DNA of 64,000 nt, taken from assembly GCA_002338655.1 (NCBI GenBank), contig DDIU01000022.1:22976-86975 (forward strand), written 5' to 3'. Positions 19,147 to 28,404 of this stretch are shown piece by piece (position 1 is the stretch's first letter; the number at the start of each line of letters is the position of its first letter). The position numbers and the translations under genes are program-made. Under the pieces are notes generated by a model. It searched no databases. It worked only from the letters and a program-made list of their open reading frames with translations, and was not told where the DNA came from. The stretch comes from Flammeovirgaceae bacterium UBA1842. Lineage in GTDB: Bacteria > Bacteroidota > Bacteroidia > Cytophagales > Cyclobacteriaceae.

Positions 19147-20733
19147 ATGGCAGGCGGAAAAGAAACCCCCAGACAGAAAATGATCGGAATGATGTATCTG
19201 GTGCTAACTGCCTTGTTAGCATTGCAGGTAAGTAATTCCGTTCTAGAGAAGTTCGTCTTTATCGATGAAGCATTGAGGATGCAAGGCCAGGAAATAGCTC
19301 AAAAAAATACAGGCTTAGTGTCAAGTATTAATGCTGAAGTTGAAAAGAAGGGCAACAGACCGGACGATAAAAAGGCTTTGGATAAAGCAAAGCAAGTTCG
19401 CCAAATGACTGATGAGGTCAAAAAACACATGGATCAACTCCGGGATGACTTTGTTAAAATTACGGGTGACCGTGATGAGAACGGGCAGCTAAAAGGAGCG
19501 AAGGATGACGAGATTGTGAGTAGTTACATGGTAACTCAGGGTAAAGGGACGGAATTAAAGAAAAAGCTAAATGATTACGCCAAGAAGTTGACCGAACTTA
19601 CTGGAGAGAGCTTTGTACCTTTGGCACGGGATGCTAAAGATATCGATATTGCAAAAAATGACCCAGATCAAAAAAATAAGTCGTTCGAGGAATATTATTT
19701 CATGAAAACTCCTACAGCGGCTGGTATGGCCACTATTAGTTATCTCGAAACAGAGTTACTGAACTATGAAGCCAGAGCACTTGGTGCTTTAGCTGAACAA
19801 GTAGGTGCCAAGGATGTTGAATTTGATCAAATAGTACCCTTAGTTCGTCCTGTCTCCAATGTGGTGGCAGCAGGAGCTAAATTTGAGGCTGAGTTGTTTA
19901 TTACAGCTTCGGCTTCTGGCCTGAATCCTACCTTTATGTATGATAAGAAAGAAGTAGAGGCAAGCCAGAATGAAGTTGGGATTAAGTATGGTAAGATTGA
20001 ATTTACTGCTTCCCCAGGTAACTATGACCCTAAAACGCTAATGGCGGAAAAATCATTTGAAGCACAGATTATTTTAAATGACTCAACTTATAAGATAAAT
20101 CATAAGTATTTCGTTGTTAAGCCAGTAATTCAGATTAGGTCTGCGGCATTATCCGCATTATATATGAATTGCGGAAATGAATTGGACGTACAAGTGCCAG
20201 CGTTAGGTACCTCTTACAATCCTTCGTTTTCATCTGGTGATGCTACTATAGTAAAAGGAAATAGAGCCGGACTTATTACTGTAATACCTAAAGGTAGAAG
20301 TAAGGTAAAATTATCTGTAAGCAATGCTGGAAGCTCACTTGGAACAGAAACATTTGATGTGAAGAAGGTGCCACCACCCAACATCGAAATAACAACCCGA
20401 GGTAGGGAAGTTGATTTTGAAGGGGGTGTAAAGGCTGCAGCATTGACAGAAATAAGGGTAAAGGCCGAGGCAGAAGAAAACTTTGCCCGTGAAGTACCTA
20501 AAGATGCACGATACAGAGTATCTAGGATCAATGTAAAACTTGCACGTGCAGGCCGTCAGATTAAAGCAGAGGACTTCTCATCAGAGACTATCAGTCTTGC
20601 ATCATGGAGAAGCTTGTTTAGACCTGGTGACAACCTTATTGTGAAAGTAGAAAATGTAACACGTAGAACGTATACTGGCGAAAATGAAAGAGTAAAGCCA
20701 GTAACAACGATATATAGTATTCCAATTAACTAA
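19147..20733 (+). CDS. gldM: Gliding motility / T9SS motor protein GldM
   Basis: GldM (PorM) crosses the inner membrane once and spans the periplasm to link the GldL motor with the GldK-GldN ring. The N-terminus GGKETPRQKMIGMMYLVLTA starts the single membrane helix (residues ~14-33). The long periplasmic part follows, with helical D1 and three beta domains, ending in the C-terminal domain that contacts the ring. At 528 residues the length is normal. Only seven bases separate it from gldN, indicating translational coupling. I see no frameshift or missing segment. Confidence 0.97.
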   Translation: MAGGKETPRQKMIGMMYLVLTALLALQVSNSVLEKFVFIDEALRMQGQEIAQKNTGLVSSINAEVEKKGNRPDDKKALDKAKQVRQMTDEVKKHMDQLRDDFVKITGDRDENGQLKGAKDDEIVSSYMVTQGKGTELKKKLNDYAKKLTELTGESFVPLARDAKDIDIAKNDPDQKNKSFEEYYFMKTPTAAGMATISYLETELLNYEARALGALAEQVGAKDVEFDQIVPLVRPVSNVVAAGAKFEAELFITASASGLNPTFMYDKKEVEASQNEVGIKYGKIEFTASPGNYDPKTLMAEKSFEAQIILNDSTYKINHKYFVVKPVIQIRSAALSALYMNCGNELDVQVPALGTSYNPSFSSGDATIVKGNRAGLITVIPKGRSKVKLSVSNAGSSLGTETFDVKKVPPPNIEITTRGREVDFEGGVKAAALTEIRVKAEAEENFAREVPKDARYRVSRINVKLARAGRQIKAEDFSSETISLASWRSLFRPGDNLIVKVENVTRRTYTGENERVKPVTTIYSIPIN

Positions 20734-20740
20734 AGTAAAG

Positions 20741-21643
20741 ATGTTTAAGTTGAAGAATTGTTTATTGGTTGTCTTAGCTGGATTATTATCGATACCGGTA
20801 TCGGCTCAATTAGGGGATGTGGAACAGTACAACCCAAACTCAATTGATCCAATAGCTAGGTATGAGCATTTATTTAAGAAAAGAGTGTGGAGAACCATTG
20901 ACTTAAAAGAAAAACAGAATAAAGGATTTTTTGCAAGAGGTGGAGAGATTACAGCTTTTATATTAGATGCAGTTAGATCTGGTGAGCTTTCTGATATTTA
21001 CAAGAATGATTCTTTAACTACTAAAATCAGCAAAGATGAATTCTTAAGTAGTTTGGTGTATTTAGAAGGGACTACTTATCCAGCATGGGAATCTGGCGCT
21101 ACCTACTATGAAGGGGATCGCGTTTCTTATGAAGGAAAGGTATATACTGCTATTTTTGATGAAGTGTATTCAACACCTGCAGATACTCCAGATGACTGGG
21201 AAGTAAATCCAGGTGCAGGTAAGGCAGTCTATTTCCTACCTCGTCAGATAAGTATTATAAGAATGATGGAGGATGTGATTTTTGATAAAAGAAGATCACG
21301 ACTTTATAATCAAATACAATCCTTACAATTATTTGTGCCCGGTTCGGAAACCCAAGATCAAGTTGAAAAACCACTTGGGGTATTTAAGTACAAGGATTTA
21401 TATAGATTGTTTAAGGCACATCCTGAATCGGCCATTTGGATTAACAGATATAATAGCGCAGAAAACAAGAATTTTGCTGATGCATTCACTTTAAGATTAT
21501 TTAGGGCATCCCTATTTAAGTTTGAAAATCCTGATGACGATCCTATCGTAGATATGTACAAAAACAGAAAGGAATCTGTAATGGCAGCCGAATGGTGGGA
21601 AATGAAACTTATGGAGAAAGAACACAATCTTTGGGAATATTGA
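20741..21643 (+). CDS. gldN: Gliding motility / T9SS ring protein GldN with a CBM5/12-like insert
   Basis: GldN (PorN) is the periplasmic partner of GldK in the T9SS ring. A signal peptide ends near VSAQ. Family features include WRTIDLKEKQNKGFF at ~47 and FDKRRSRLYNQIQSL near residue 182, followed by the conserved C-terminus with MYKNRKESVMAAEWWEM. Residues ~116-153 form an unusual segment with the pattern W-x3-A-x-YY-x-GD-x-V-x-Y-x-G-x-x-Y-x-A ending in DDW, which resembles chitin-binding CBM5/12 modules. This lies where the GldN family is variable in length. It is the last gene of the gld operon and is followed by a strong terminator. Confidence 0.94.
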   Translation: MFKLKNCLLVVLAGLLSIPVSAQLGDVEQYNPNSIDPIARYEHLFKKRVWRTIDLKEKQNKGFFARGGEITAFILDAVRSGELSDIYKNDSLTTKISKDEFLSSLVYLEGTTYPAWESGATYYEGDRVSYEGKVYTAIFDEVYSTPADTPDDWEVNPGAGKAVYFLPRQISIIRMMEDVIFDKRRSRLYNQIQSLQLFVPGSETQDQVEKPLGVFKYKDLYRLFKAHPESAIWINRYNSAENKNFADAFTLRLFRASLFKFENPDDDPIVDMYKNRKESVMAAEWWEMKLMEKEHNLWEY

Positions 21644-21661
21644 TTGTGAATATATCTTAAA

Positions 21662-21690
21662 AAGAAGGAGGCCTCAAGCCTCCTTTTTTA
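21662..21690. terminator. Terminator shared by gldN and uvrC
   Basis: Stem AGGAGGC / GCCTCCT at 21666-21684 with a five-base loop, followed by a T-run on the plus strand and an A/T-rich flank on the minus strand. It overlaps the uvrC stop codon, so it can serve both converging units. Confidence 0.85.
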
Positions 21691-23470
21691 TTTTAAAATG
21701 TTCTGCAATTTTTAATCCTTTGGAGTCACCAATTGTACTTTGAATTTCTTCTAGGCTTGCTTCAGTGATTTTTCTTATGGATTTGAATTGCTGAAGAAGT
21801 GTTGTAATTGTTTTAGGGCCTATTCCCTCTATAGATTCTAACTCTGATGTTAAACTCGCATTGCTTCTTTTATTTCTGTGAAAAGTAATGGCAAACCTAT
21901 GTGCTTCATCCCTTATTCTCTGAAGGAGCATAAGTGTCGTAGATTTTTTACTGATATGAAGTGGCAATGTATCTTCAGGGAAATATATCTCCTCCAGTCT
22001 TTTAGCAATACCTATAATAGGAATCTGCCCGTAAATATTGAGTGATTTTAGTGCATCACATGCGCTACTCAGTTGTCCTTTGCCACCATCAATGACAATC
22101 AAATTGGGTAAGGGTTGTTTTTCCTTTATCAATCGACTGTATCTCCTGGAAACTATTTCAAACATGGAGGAAAAATCATCTGGGCCTATTACTGTTTTAA
22201 TATTGTAATGTCTGTATTTGGTCTTGGCCGGTTTTCCATTTATAAAGCATACCATCGAGGCTACTGGATTTGTGCCTTGAATATTGCTGTTGTCAAAACA
22301 TTCTATGTGTTTTGGAAGGGTAGTAAGGTGTAAATCTTTCTGAACCTTATCCAGTATAAGAACTGATTTATCATGAATAGGCTTCTTTAGTATTTTATTC
22401 TTTTTAAACTGAAGTGCATTTCTTAACGAAAGCTTTACAAGTTTGTCTTTATCACCAATTTTGGGAACTACAGACTGATTATCCCCTATTTTGAAAAGAA
22501 TATTGCTGAGTATTTCCATACTATCAAAAAGTTGATTCTTAAGGATGTCGAATGCTACGGTCTCCATAATTTCACTATCCGTTTCATCCAAAGCTTTTTT
22601 CACTTCTAAAGTATGCGCGTTTGTAATTGAACCATTCGTTAAATAGAAGTGATTGATAATAGCATAATTCTTATCAGTAACTAAACTAAATACATTAAGG
22701 TCAGTCAATTTCGGATTTACTACGATTGATTTGGATTGAAATTTATATAGAACATCTAATTTATCCTTGAATTTTTGTGCTTGCTCAAATTTCATTTGAG
22801 ACGCAGCCATATTCATTCTATTTTTAAAATGGTTTTTTACTTCTGAGATGTTTCCCTTTAGTATATGCCTAGCCGACTCGATATCTTCATTATATGATGC
22901 TTCCGTTTGTAGTCCTTCGCACGGGCCTTGGCAATTGCCTAAGTGATATTCTAGACAGACTTTGTATTGATTATTCCTTACTTTTTTTTCTGATAGATTT
23001 AAGTTGCAGGTTCGGATTGTATAAAGTTTTCTGATTAATTCCAGCACCGTTTTCATAGCTACTACACTTGAATACGGCCCAAAGTATTCACCATCTGATT
23101 TGTTTAATTTTCGGGTGGATATAATTCTGGGAAACCTTTCATTAAGTATACAGATATACGGGAAGGTTTTATCGTCTTTAAGAAGGATATTATATTTTGG
23201 TTGATTTTCCTTGATAAGATTGTTTTCAAGTAGCAAGGCATCAAACTCGCTATTTACAACAGTAAAGTCGAAAGTTGTTATCTCACTGACTAATTTGTTG
23301 GTTTTTCTGTTGTGGGAGGCACTTTTGTTAAAATAGCTGTACACCCGTTTTTTTAAACTCTTGGCTTTGCCTACATAAATTAGCTTATGGTCTTTATTAA
23401 AAAACTTATAGACACCAGCTGAATCAGGGAGGATTGTTTTTTGTGTTATATCATATCCTGGGGTATCCAT
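21674..23470 (-). CDS. uvrC: Excinuclease ABC subunit UvrC
   Basis: UvrC makes the two incisions of nucleotide excision repair in complex with UvrB. An N-terminal GIY-YIG nuclease starts with GVYKFFNKDHKLIYVGKAKSL at ~20-40. The UvrB-binding UVR motif is near ~205, the RNase H-like nuclease contains IECFDNSNIQGT and the VIDGGKGQ motif, and a C-terminal helix-hairpin-helix has IEGIGPKTITTLLQ. Length 598 is normal. It is the last gene of the minus-strand group with the PBP (two bases away) and the TPR lipoprotein. Confidence 0.97.
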   Translation of the reverse strand: MDTPGYDITQKTILPDSAGVYKFFNKDHKLIYVGKAKSLKKRVYSYFNKSASHNRKTNKLVSEITTFDFTVVNSEFDALLLENNLIKENQPKYNILLKDDKTFPYICILNERFPRIISTRKLNKSDGEYFGPYSSVVAMKTVLELIRKLYTIRTCNLNLSEKKVRNNQYKVCLEYHLGNCQGPCEGLQTEASYNEDIESARHILKGNISEVKNHFKNRMNMAASQMKFEQAQKFKDKLDVLYKFQSKSIVVNPKLTDLNVFSLVTDKNYAIINHFYLTNGSITNAHTLEVKKALDETDSEIMETVAFDILKNQLFDSMEILSNILFKIGDNQSVVPKIGDKDKLVKLSLRNALQFKKNKILKKPIHDKSVLILDKVQKDLHLTTLPKHIECFDNSNIQGTNPVASMVCFINGKPAKTKYRHYNIKTVIGPDDFSSMFEIVSRRYSRLIKEKQPLPNLIVIDGGKGQLSSACDALKSLNIYGQIPIIGIAKRLEEIYFPEDTLPLHISKKSTTLMLLQRIRDEAHRFAITFHRNKRSNASLTSELESIEGIGPKTITTLLQQFKSIRKITEASLEEIQSTIGDSKGLKIAEHFKIKKEA

Positions 23471-23472
23471 GG

Positions 23473-25761
23473 TTACTGAATATTATTGGGATCCCATGGT
23501 TCTTCTTCAACATAAGTAGTATCAGAAGCATACTTACTACAGTCCAAAGAGACATCAATTCCCCCTGGGGGTTGTTGAAATTTGCCCTTGGTATAACCAA
23601 GGCTGGGATCATTATAAATGTCCCTCATATATTTGTCCCAAATGGGTCTGGCCGTTTTAGAGCCTTGGCCTAACGCCCAATTTCTAAAATGAATACTACG
23701 TTCATCTCCACCTACCCATATTCCTGTTACTAGGTCTTTAGTTACCCCCATATACCATCCATCTGATGCATTATTGGTAGTTCCTGTCTTACCTCCTATT
23801 TCATTGTCAATTTTAAGCTCCAGGCTTAACCCTTGAGAAGTACCTCCTTTTTCTTCTACTCCTCCCCTAAGCATGTATAACATTTTGTATGCTGTTTGTG
23901 GGCTTATGGCTTGTTTGGTTTTCGGAACAAAATTTTCAATTACATTGCCATTCTTATCTTCTATTCTGGTAATATAATACGGCTTAGTAGAGATGCCCAT
24001 ATTGGCAAATGTGCTATATGCCCCTACCATTTCAAAAACGGAAACGTCACTTACCCCAAGACATAATGATGGAACGGCATCTAATTTACTTTCGATACCC
24101 ACTCTATGTGCAAAATCAACTACATTTTCCGGATGGATTACCTGCATGAGATAAGCAGTTACTGTATTTACTGAACGGGCCATTCCTTGTCGGATCGTCA
24201 TTTTTTTACCGTCACCATAGGTGCCATCGAAGTTAGACGGTGACCAAGTTGGGGGGTCTCCCACTACCTGGAAGGTTACCATAGCGTCAGGAACTTCATA
24301 ACATGGGGGATAACCGTTTTCAATAGCGGCACCGTAAACGAATGGCTTGAAAGTAGACCCAGGTTGACGCTTTCCTTGCCTTACATGATCATACTTAAAA
24401 TATTTGTGATTTATTCCACCTACCCATGCTTTGATATGGCCCGTATGTGGATCCATGGACATCATCCCACTTTGTAAAAAATGCTTATAATAATTTATGG
24501 AATCTAAGGGGCTAAGTGTGGTATCAATTTCGCCCGCCCATGAAAACACAGTCATTGGTTTGGGCTTATTCATAATTATTTTTAACGAGTCACTATCTTT
24601 ACCGTATTTCTTAACCAGTTGCCTATAATGTGGGGTCCTTTGGAACCTGTTAACCAAAAAGTTGGGTATCTCCTTGCCTTCTAGATCTCGCCAAGGGTTT
24701 TGTCCCTTCCAGTGCTCATTAAATACTTTTTGCAATTCAGTCATGTGCTCCTTCATGGCTTCTTCAGCATATCGCTGCATTCTACTATCAATAGTAGTAT
24801 ATATTTTCAACCCGTCTTCATAAAGGTCATAACCATGACTATTGGCCCATAGTGTAAGTTCATATTTGATCATGGCCCTAAAATAGGTTGCCAGTCCCGT
24901 ATTATGATTTGCTACGTCATACATTGAAATATCAATCGGAGTTTTCCTTAAGGAGTCCAATACATCTTTTGTAATATATCCATGCCTGTAAATTTTGCCA
25001 AGTACTTGATTTCGTTTTTTGATGGAACGGTCATAGTTATAGATTGGACTAAAGGCTGTTGTTCCCTGTAACAGTCCAATAAGTACAGCCGATTCTTGGT
25101 AGTTGAGACTGTCGGTAGACTTGGCAAAGAAAGTTTCAGCGGCAGTTTTAATGCCATAAGCATTACTACCAAATGAAACGGTGTTCAGGTACATCGCAAG
25201 AATTTCCTTTTTGGTAAAATTCTTTTCCAACTGTGCTGCAATAATCCATTCTTTAGTTTTAATGATGACTTGGTTTAATCCAGGTACCCTATATAGATAT
25301 CCCTCATTTTCCGAAAGGGTTTTAAATAAATTTTCAGCCAGTTGCATAGTGATCGTGCTACCGCCACCAGCATATTGAAATGTGATTACTCCAGTTACTG
25401 CTCTTAATAACCCGGTCAAGTCGATACCTGAATGCTCGTAAAATCGGTGATCTTCAGAAGACAATAGGGTATTGACAAGCTGGGGAGAAAGATCGTCATA
25501 AGAGGCTTGGCTTCTGTTGAACCTATAATATCTTCCTAATGAGACGTTATCTGAGGAAATTAACTCTGAAGAAAGATCGTTCTCAGGATTTTCAAGGGAT
25601 TTTAAACTTGGCATTCCACCGTAGAGCCCACCTAAATCAATACTTACCGTATATATATACAGTGGTAATGCTATTAACAGCAAAAATAGAAGCCCCCATA
25701 TAATGCGTACTCCTATTTTTAGTTTTCGGTTAGGGGCTTTTAGTTTGTCAATTATTTTCAT
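23473..25761 (-). CDS. Class A penicillin-binding protein (PBP1A type)
   Basis: This bifunctional peptidoglycan synthase has glycosyltransferase and transpeptidase activity. A short cytoplasmic tail and one membrane helix (~19-40) precede the GT51 domain, with catalytic Glu103 in SSEDHRFYEHSG and GGSTITMQLAENL. The transpeptidase domain has Ser469 in PGSTFKPF, SVNT as the SxN motif, and GGKTGTT as KTG. Length 762 is typical. The 5' end overlaps the upstream lipoprotein gene by 14 bases, so the two are translationally linked. The name pbpC or mrcA cannot be settled from sequence alone. Confidence 0.95.
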   Translation of the reverse strand: MKIIDKLKAPNRKLKIGVRIIWGLLFLLLIALPLYIYTVSIDLGGLYGGMPSLKSLENPENDLSSELISSDNVSLGRYYRFNRSQASYDDLSPQLVNTLLSSEDHRFYEHSGIDLTGLLRAVTGVITFQYAGGGSTITMQLAENLFKTLSENEGYLYRVPGLNQVIIKTKEWIIAAQLEKNFTKKEILAMYLNTVSFGSNAYGIKTAAETFFAKSTDSLNYQESAVLIGLLQGTTAFSPIYNYDRSIKKRNQVLGKIYRHGYITKDVLDSLRKTPIDISMYDVANHNTGLATYFRAMIKYELTLWANSHGYDLYEDGLKIYTTIDSRMQRYAEEAMKEHMTELQKVFNEHWKGQNPWRDLEGKEIPNFLVNRFQRTPHYRQLVKKYGKDSDSLKIIMNKPKPMTVFSWAGEIDTTLSPLDSINYYKHFLQSGMMSMDPHTGHIKAWVGGINHKYFKYDHVRQGKRQPGSTFKPFVYGAAIENGYPPCYEVPDAMVTFQVVGDPPTWSPSNFDGTYGDGKKMTIRQGMARSVNTVTAYLMQVIHPENVVDFAHRVGIESKLDAVPSLCLGVSDVSVFEMVGAYSTFANMGISTKPYYITRIEDKNGNVIENFVPKTKQAISPQTAYKMLYMLRGGVEEKGGTSQGLSLELKIDNEIGGKTGTTNNASDGWYMGVTKDLVTGIWVGGDERSIHFRNWALGQGSKTARPIWDKYMRDIYNDPSLGYTKGKFQQPPGGIDVSLDCSKYASDTTYVEEEPWDPNNIQ

Positions 25762-28324
25762 TCAGATAATTTTTATCAAAAAACTTAATATAGGCATCAA
25801 TATCACGACTCTGATAGAAGATATTAAAATTGTCTTTTGTTATCACAAATTTATAAAACTTTGAGTTGCGTTTGCTCTCTACTACTGGATCGGCTTTAAT
25901 AAACTGCTTATAATATTTAAGGGCTTCGGGTTTACCTTCGAAATCCGAAATTAATGTCATTGCAAATTGATCATTAAGGATCAAATTACTGGTTTTTAAA
26001 TCTGTATAATTGTTTTTCCCATTAAACTCTTCCAATGTACCTGATATGAGATCCGTTAACTTGGCATTGACTTCATAGATCAGAACAAAATAATGTGATT
26101 GTTGAAGATACTTTACAAATTCTGTCCCTAGCCTTTTTCTTTTTCTTTCGAGAAAACTCCTAGATGCATCCAGTAGTTCATTGGCATAAGGAGTTACTTC
26201 ACTATCAGGGTTTTTTTCAATAAATACTGATAACTGATATTGATAAAGATTGATATCCTCTGTTTTTCCGGTAATTAAAATCTTTAGTAATTTCAGCCGG
26301 GAGGTAAAAACTGTTTCATCATAATTATTTATCCCATCATCAAGCAATATCAAAGCTGAGTCGTAATTTTCAAGGCTATATTGTTTGTACGCTCTTTCGT
26401 ATATTTTCTTAAGTAATTCGTTCGATGCAGTACTTTCTTCTTTGTAATTTGGGTTCGCAATAAGCTTAGCATAGATACTGTTTGGGTAGCTTTGAAGTAA
26501 GGCAGATTCATACTCCTTATATTTATCGTCCTCCTTGTTTTTGTAGATGAGGTATAATTGATACAGTGCCTCAGCTTCATACTCTGAACCCGGAAAGCGC
26601 GTAATCAATTTAGTAAAGGTTTCAGCGGCATTTTGTTCTTCAACCAAATCAAACTTGTAGATATTTCCTAGCTTATAATAGGCCTCCTTTATTTTATTGA
26701 GTGCTACTGACTTATCAACTTCTTCAAATGGAATTTGACTGTACATATCGTTGAATTGTGAAGCCTTGGTATTTTGGACTTGTTCAATATTTTCACTTAC
26801 AGGTTCATCCAGAGGTTGATTTTGGGGCTCATCTACTATTGCAACATTTTGAACACGCGTTTTATTAGAACGCCTCCAATTATCTTCGAGCTTTCGATCG
26901 CCCCAAACCCTTGTGAACTCTGACTGCCCAAGAGCAACTGCTGATGGATTACCAAAATACCAGGAGTTGTATGTGATGCCAGAAGATTCTGACATGGAAT
27001 TAAACTGTGCCCTACGTGCCTTTTTTTCTGCTTTTGCTTTGGCCAGCTCTTGTTTTGCAGCTGCTTCATCTATTATGGCATTAAGCTTTGCTGACAATGT
27101 AGCTGTATCAAGCTCCGCCAGATTCAACAGGCTATCCTGTAGTTGGATGGTATTAATTTGTGCGACAAAATCCCCAAGGACTTTTTGCCGTACTTTAATG
27201 CTTTCTATGTTTTCAAAGTCTGATGGTAATGATTGTACAGCACTGTCATAATAAGCTTGGGCCAATTCATATTTACTCAAACTATCATAATATACCTCAC
27301 CAAGCCTTAAATAGGATTGCCCCTTTTGTCGCGGGTTTCCTGTACTGCTTGCAACAGAGGATTTGAAATATTCTAGAGCCTTCTCAACATTGTGTTGTTT
27401 GAGCTCGAATTCAGCCATTTCAAAGTAGATTTTATCTTTAAATTCCTTGTTTTTTGAATCTTTTAGCAATGACCTTAGCAATTTTCTTGCTGCTTTAACA
27501 TCACTCGATTTTCCTAATTCTGTAACCTGGGCCATGTTCAGCCGGGTGTAGAAATCAAGCTCGTAGACGGGGTTACTGGCTAAACATTTTTTATAGTAAT
27601 TGAAAGCCTCTGCATCAAAGCCGAGGCTTTGGTAAGTCTGTCCGATAATAAAGTAGATTCTTCCTTTACCATCCTTTCGTTTTAATAATGGCGCTGCGAG
27701 CACCAGATTTTCTACCATTTTATCATAGTCACCCAAAACTTGGGAATGATAGGCCTTATTTAGATAAAGTAGTTTACTGTTCTTTTTATTCAGTGTTTCC
27801 TTTTTGATGTAGTCTTCAACCGCCACGGCATTCTCAAATTCCTTCGAATCCACAAATGTTCTGATAAGCCTTATTAGTGCTTCATGGCGGGCATTGTCAT
27901 CTTCTGATTTTGTATTGACATATTTGTATGTTTCTATTGCATTTACATAATCGAGGCTAAGTTGTCGGGCCCTTCCAATAAAAATATAACAGTCATCTAC
28001 CCATTTACTATTTTTATGCCGTTGAATGGCGATCGATGCTTTTTTTATACAATCGTCAATTTTTTCCTGATAGGAATTCGCTAGGGCGGAGTCAATTTTT
28101 GGATAGATATCCAATATTTTATTATAGTCATTGTCATAGTTCTCTTTAAGAATGCTTCCAATCTCATTGAGCCTTTTTTTGGCATAATAATAAGCATTAT
28201 ACCTTGCCGTAGTATTGTGATAGGCCTTACTAAAAATATTTTTACGTTCAGCAGAACAGCCATTCAATAATGATGCTATAACAATACAGGTGAGAAAATA
28301 TATAAAATGCCTTATATGTAACAA
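25748..28324 (-). CDS. porW: T9SS-associated TPR lipoprotein PorW/SprE
   Basis: This 858-residue outer-membrane lipoprotein has a type II signal peptide with Cys23 in LLNGC and many tetratricopeptide repeats from ~60 to ~390 and ~530 to ~740. The start of the mature protein (KAYHNTTARYNAYYYAKKRL) is the hallmark of the PorW/SprE family, which is required for type IX secretion and gliding and bridges the motor ring to the translocon. A low-complexity, Lys/Ala-rich stretch lies near residue 425. TTG at 28324 is the apparent start. It is the first gene of a minus-strand operon with the PBP and uvrC. The nearby gldKLMN operon supports the assignment. Confidence 0.88.
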   Translation of the reverse strand: MLHIRHFIYFLTCIVIASLLNGCSAERKNIFSKAYHNTTARYNAYYYAKKRLNEIGSILKENYDNDYNKILDIYPKIDSALANSYQEKIDDCIKKASIAIQRHKNSKWVDDCYIFIGRARQLSLDYVNAIETYKYVNTKSEDDNARHEALIRLIRTFVDSKEFENAVAVEDYIKKETLNKKNSKLLYLNKAYHSQVLGDYDKMVENLVLAAPLLKRKDGKGRIYFIIGQTYQSLGFDAEAFNYYKKCLASNPVYELDFYTRLNMAQVTELGKSSDVKAARKLLRSLLKDSKNKEFKDKIYFEMAEFELKQHNVEKALEYFKSSVASSTGNPRQKGQSYLRLGEVYYDSLSKYELAQAYYDSAVQSLPSDFENIESIKVRQKVLGDFVAQINTIQLQDSLLNLAELDTATLSAKLNAIIDEAAAKQELAKAKAEKKARRAQFNSMSESSGITYNSWYFGNPSAVALGQSEFTRVWGDRKLEDNWRRSNKTRVQNVAIVDEPQNQPLDEPVSENIEQVQNTKASQFNDMYSQIPFEEVDKSVALNKIKEAYYKLGNIYKFDLVEEQNAAETFTKLITRFPGSEYEAEALYQLYLIYKNKEDDKYKEYESALLQSYPNSIYAKLIANPNYKEESTASNELLKKIYERAYKQYSLENYDSALILLDDGINNYDETVFTSRLKLLKILITGKTEDINLYQYQLSVFIEKNPDSEVTPYANELLDASRSFLERKRKRLGTEFVKYLQQSHYFVLIYEVNAKLTDLISGTLEEFNGKNNYTDLKTSNLILNDQFAMTLISDFEGKPEALKYYKQFIKADPVVESKRNSKFYKFVITKDNFNIFYQSRDIDAYIKFFDKNYLNENN

Positions 28325-28352
28325 TGTACGGTGTTTTCGTTAAACCTGTAAT

Positions 28353-28382
28353 GAAACGTAAAATTCGGGATAATTAATACAA
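28353..28382 (-). promoter_or_regulatory. Candidate promoter of porW
   Basis: On the minus strand, TTG (28382-28380) precedes TACGTTTC (28360-28353) by 19 bases, one mismatch from TAnnTTTG. The predicted start is about 20 bases upstream of the TTG start codon. Confidence 0.45.
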
Positions 28383-28404
28383 TAATAGTTTATAATATCT
28401 ATTT

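Noticed and set aside
20214..20531. 105-codon antisense frame in gldM
   Set aside because: Overlaps conserved gldM coding sequence and has no protein features.
26913..27251. 112-codon open frame on the plus strand inside porW
   Set aside because: Shadow of the low-complexity Lys/Ala-rich segment of porW; no recognisable motif.
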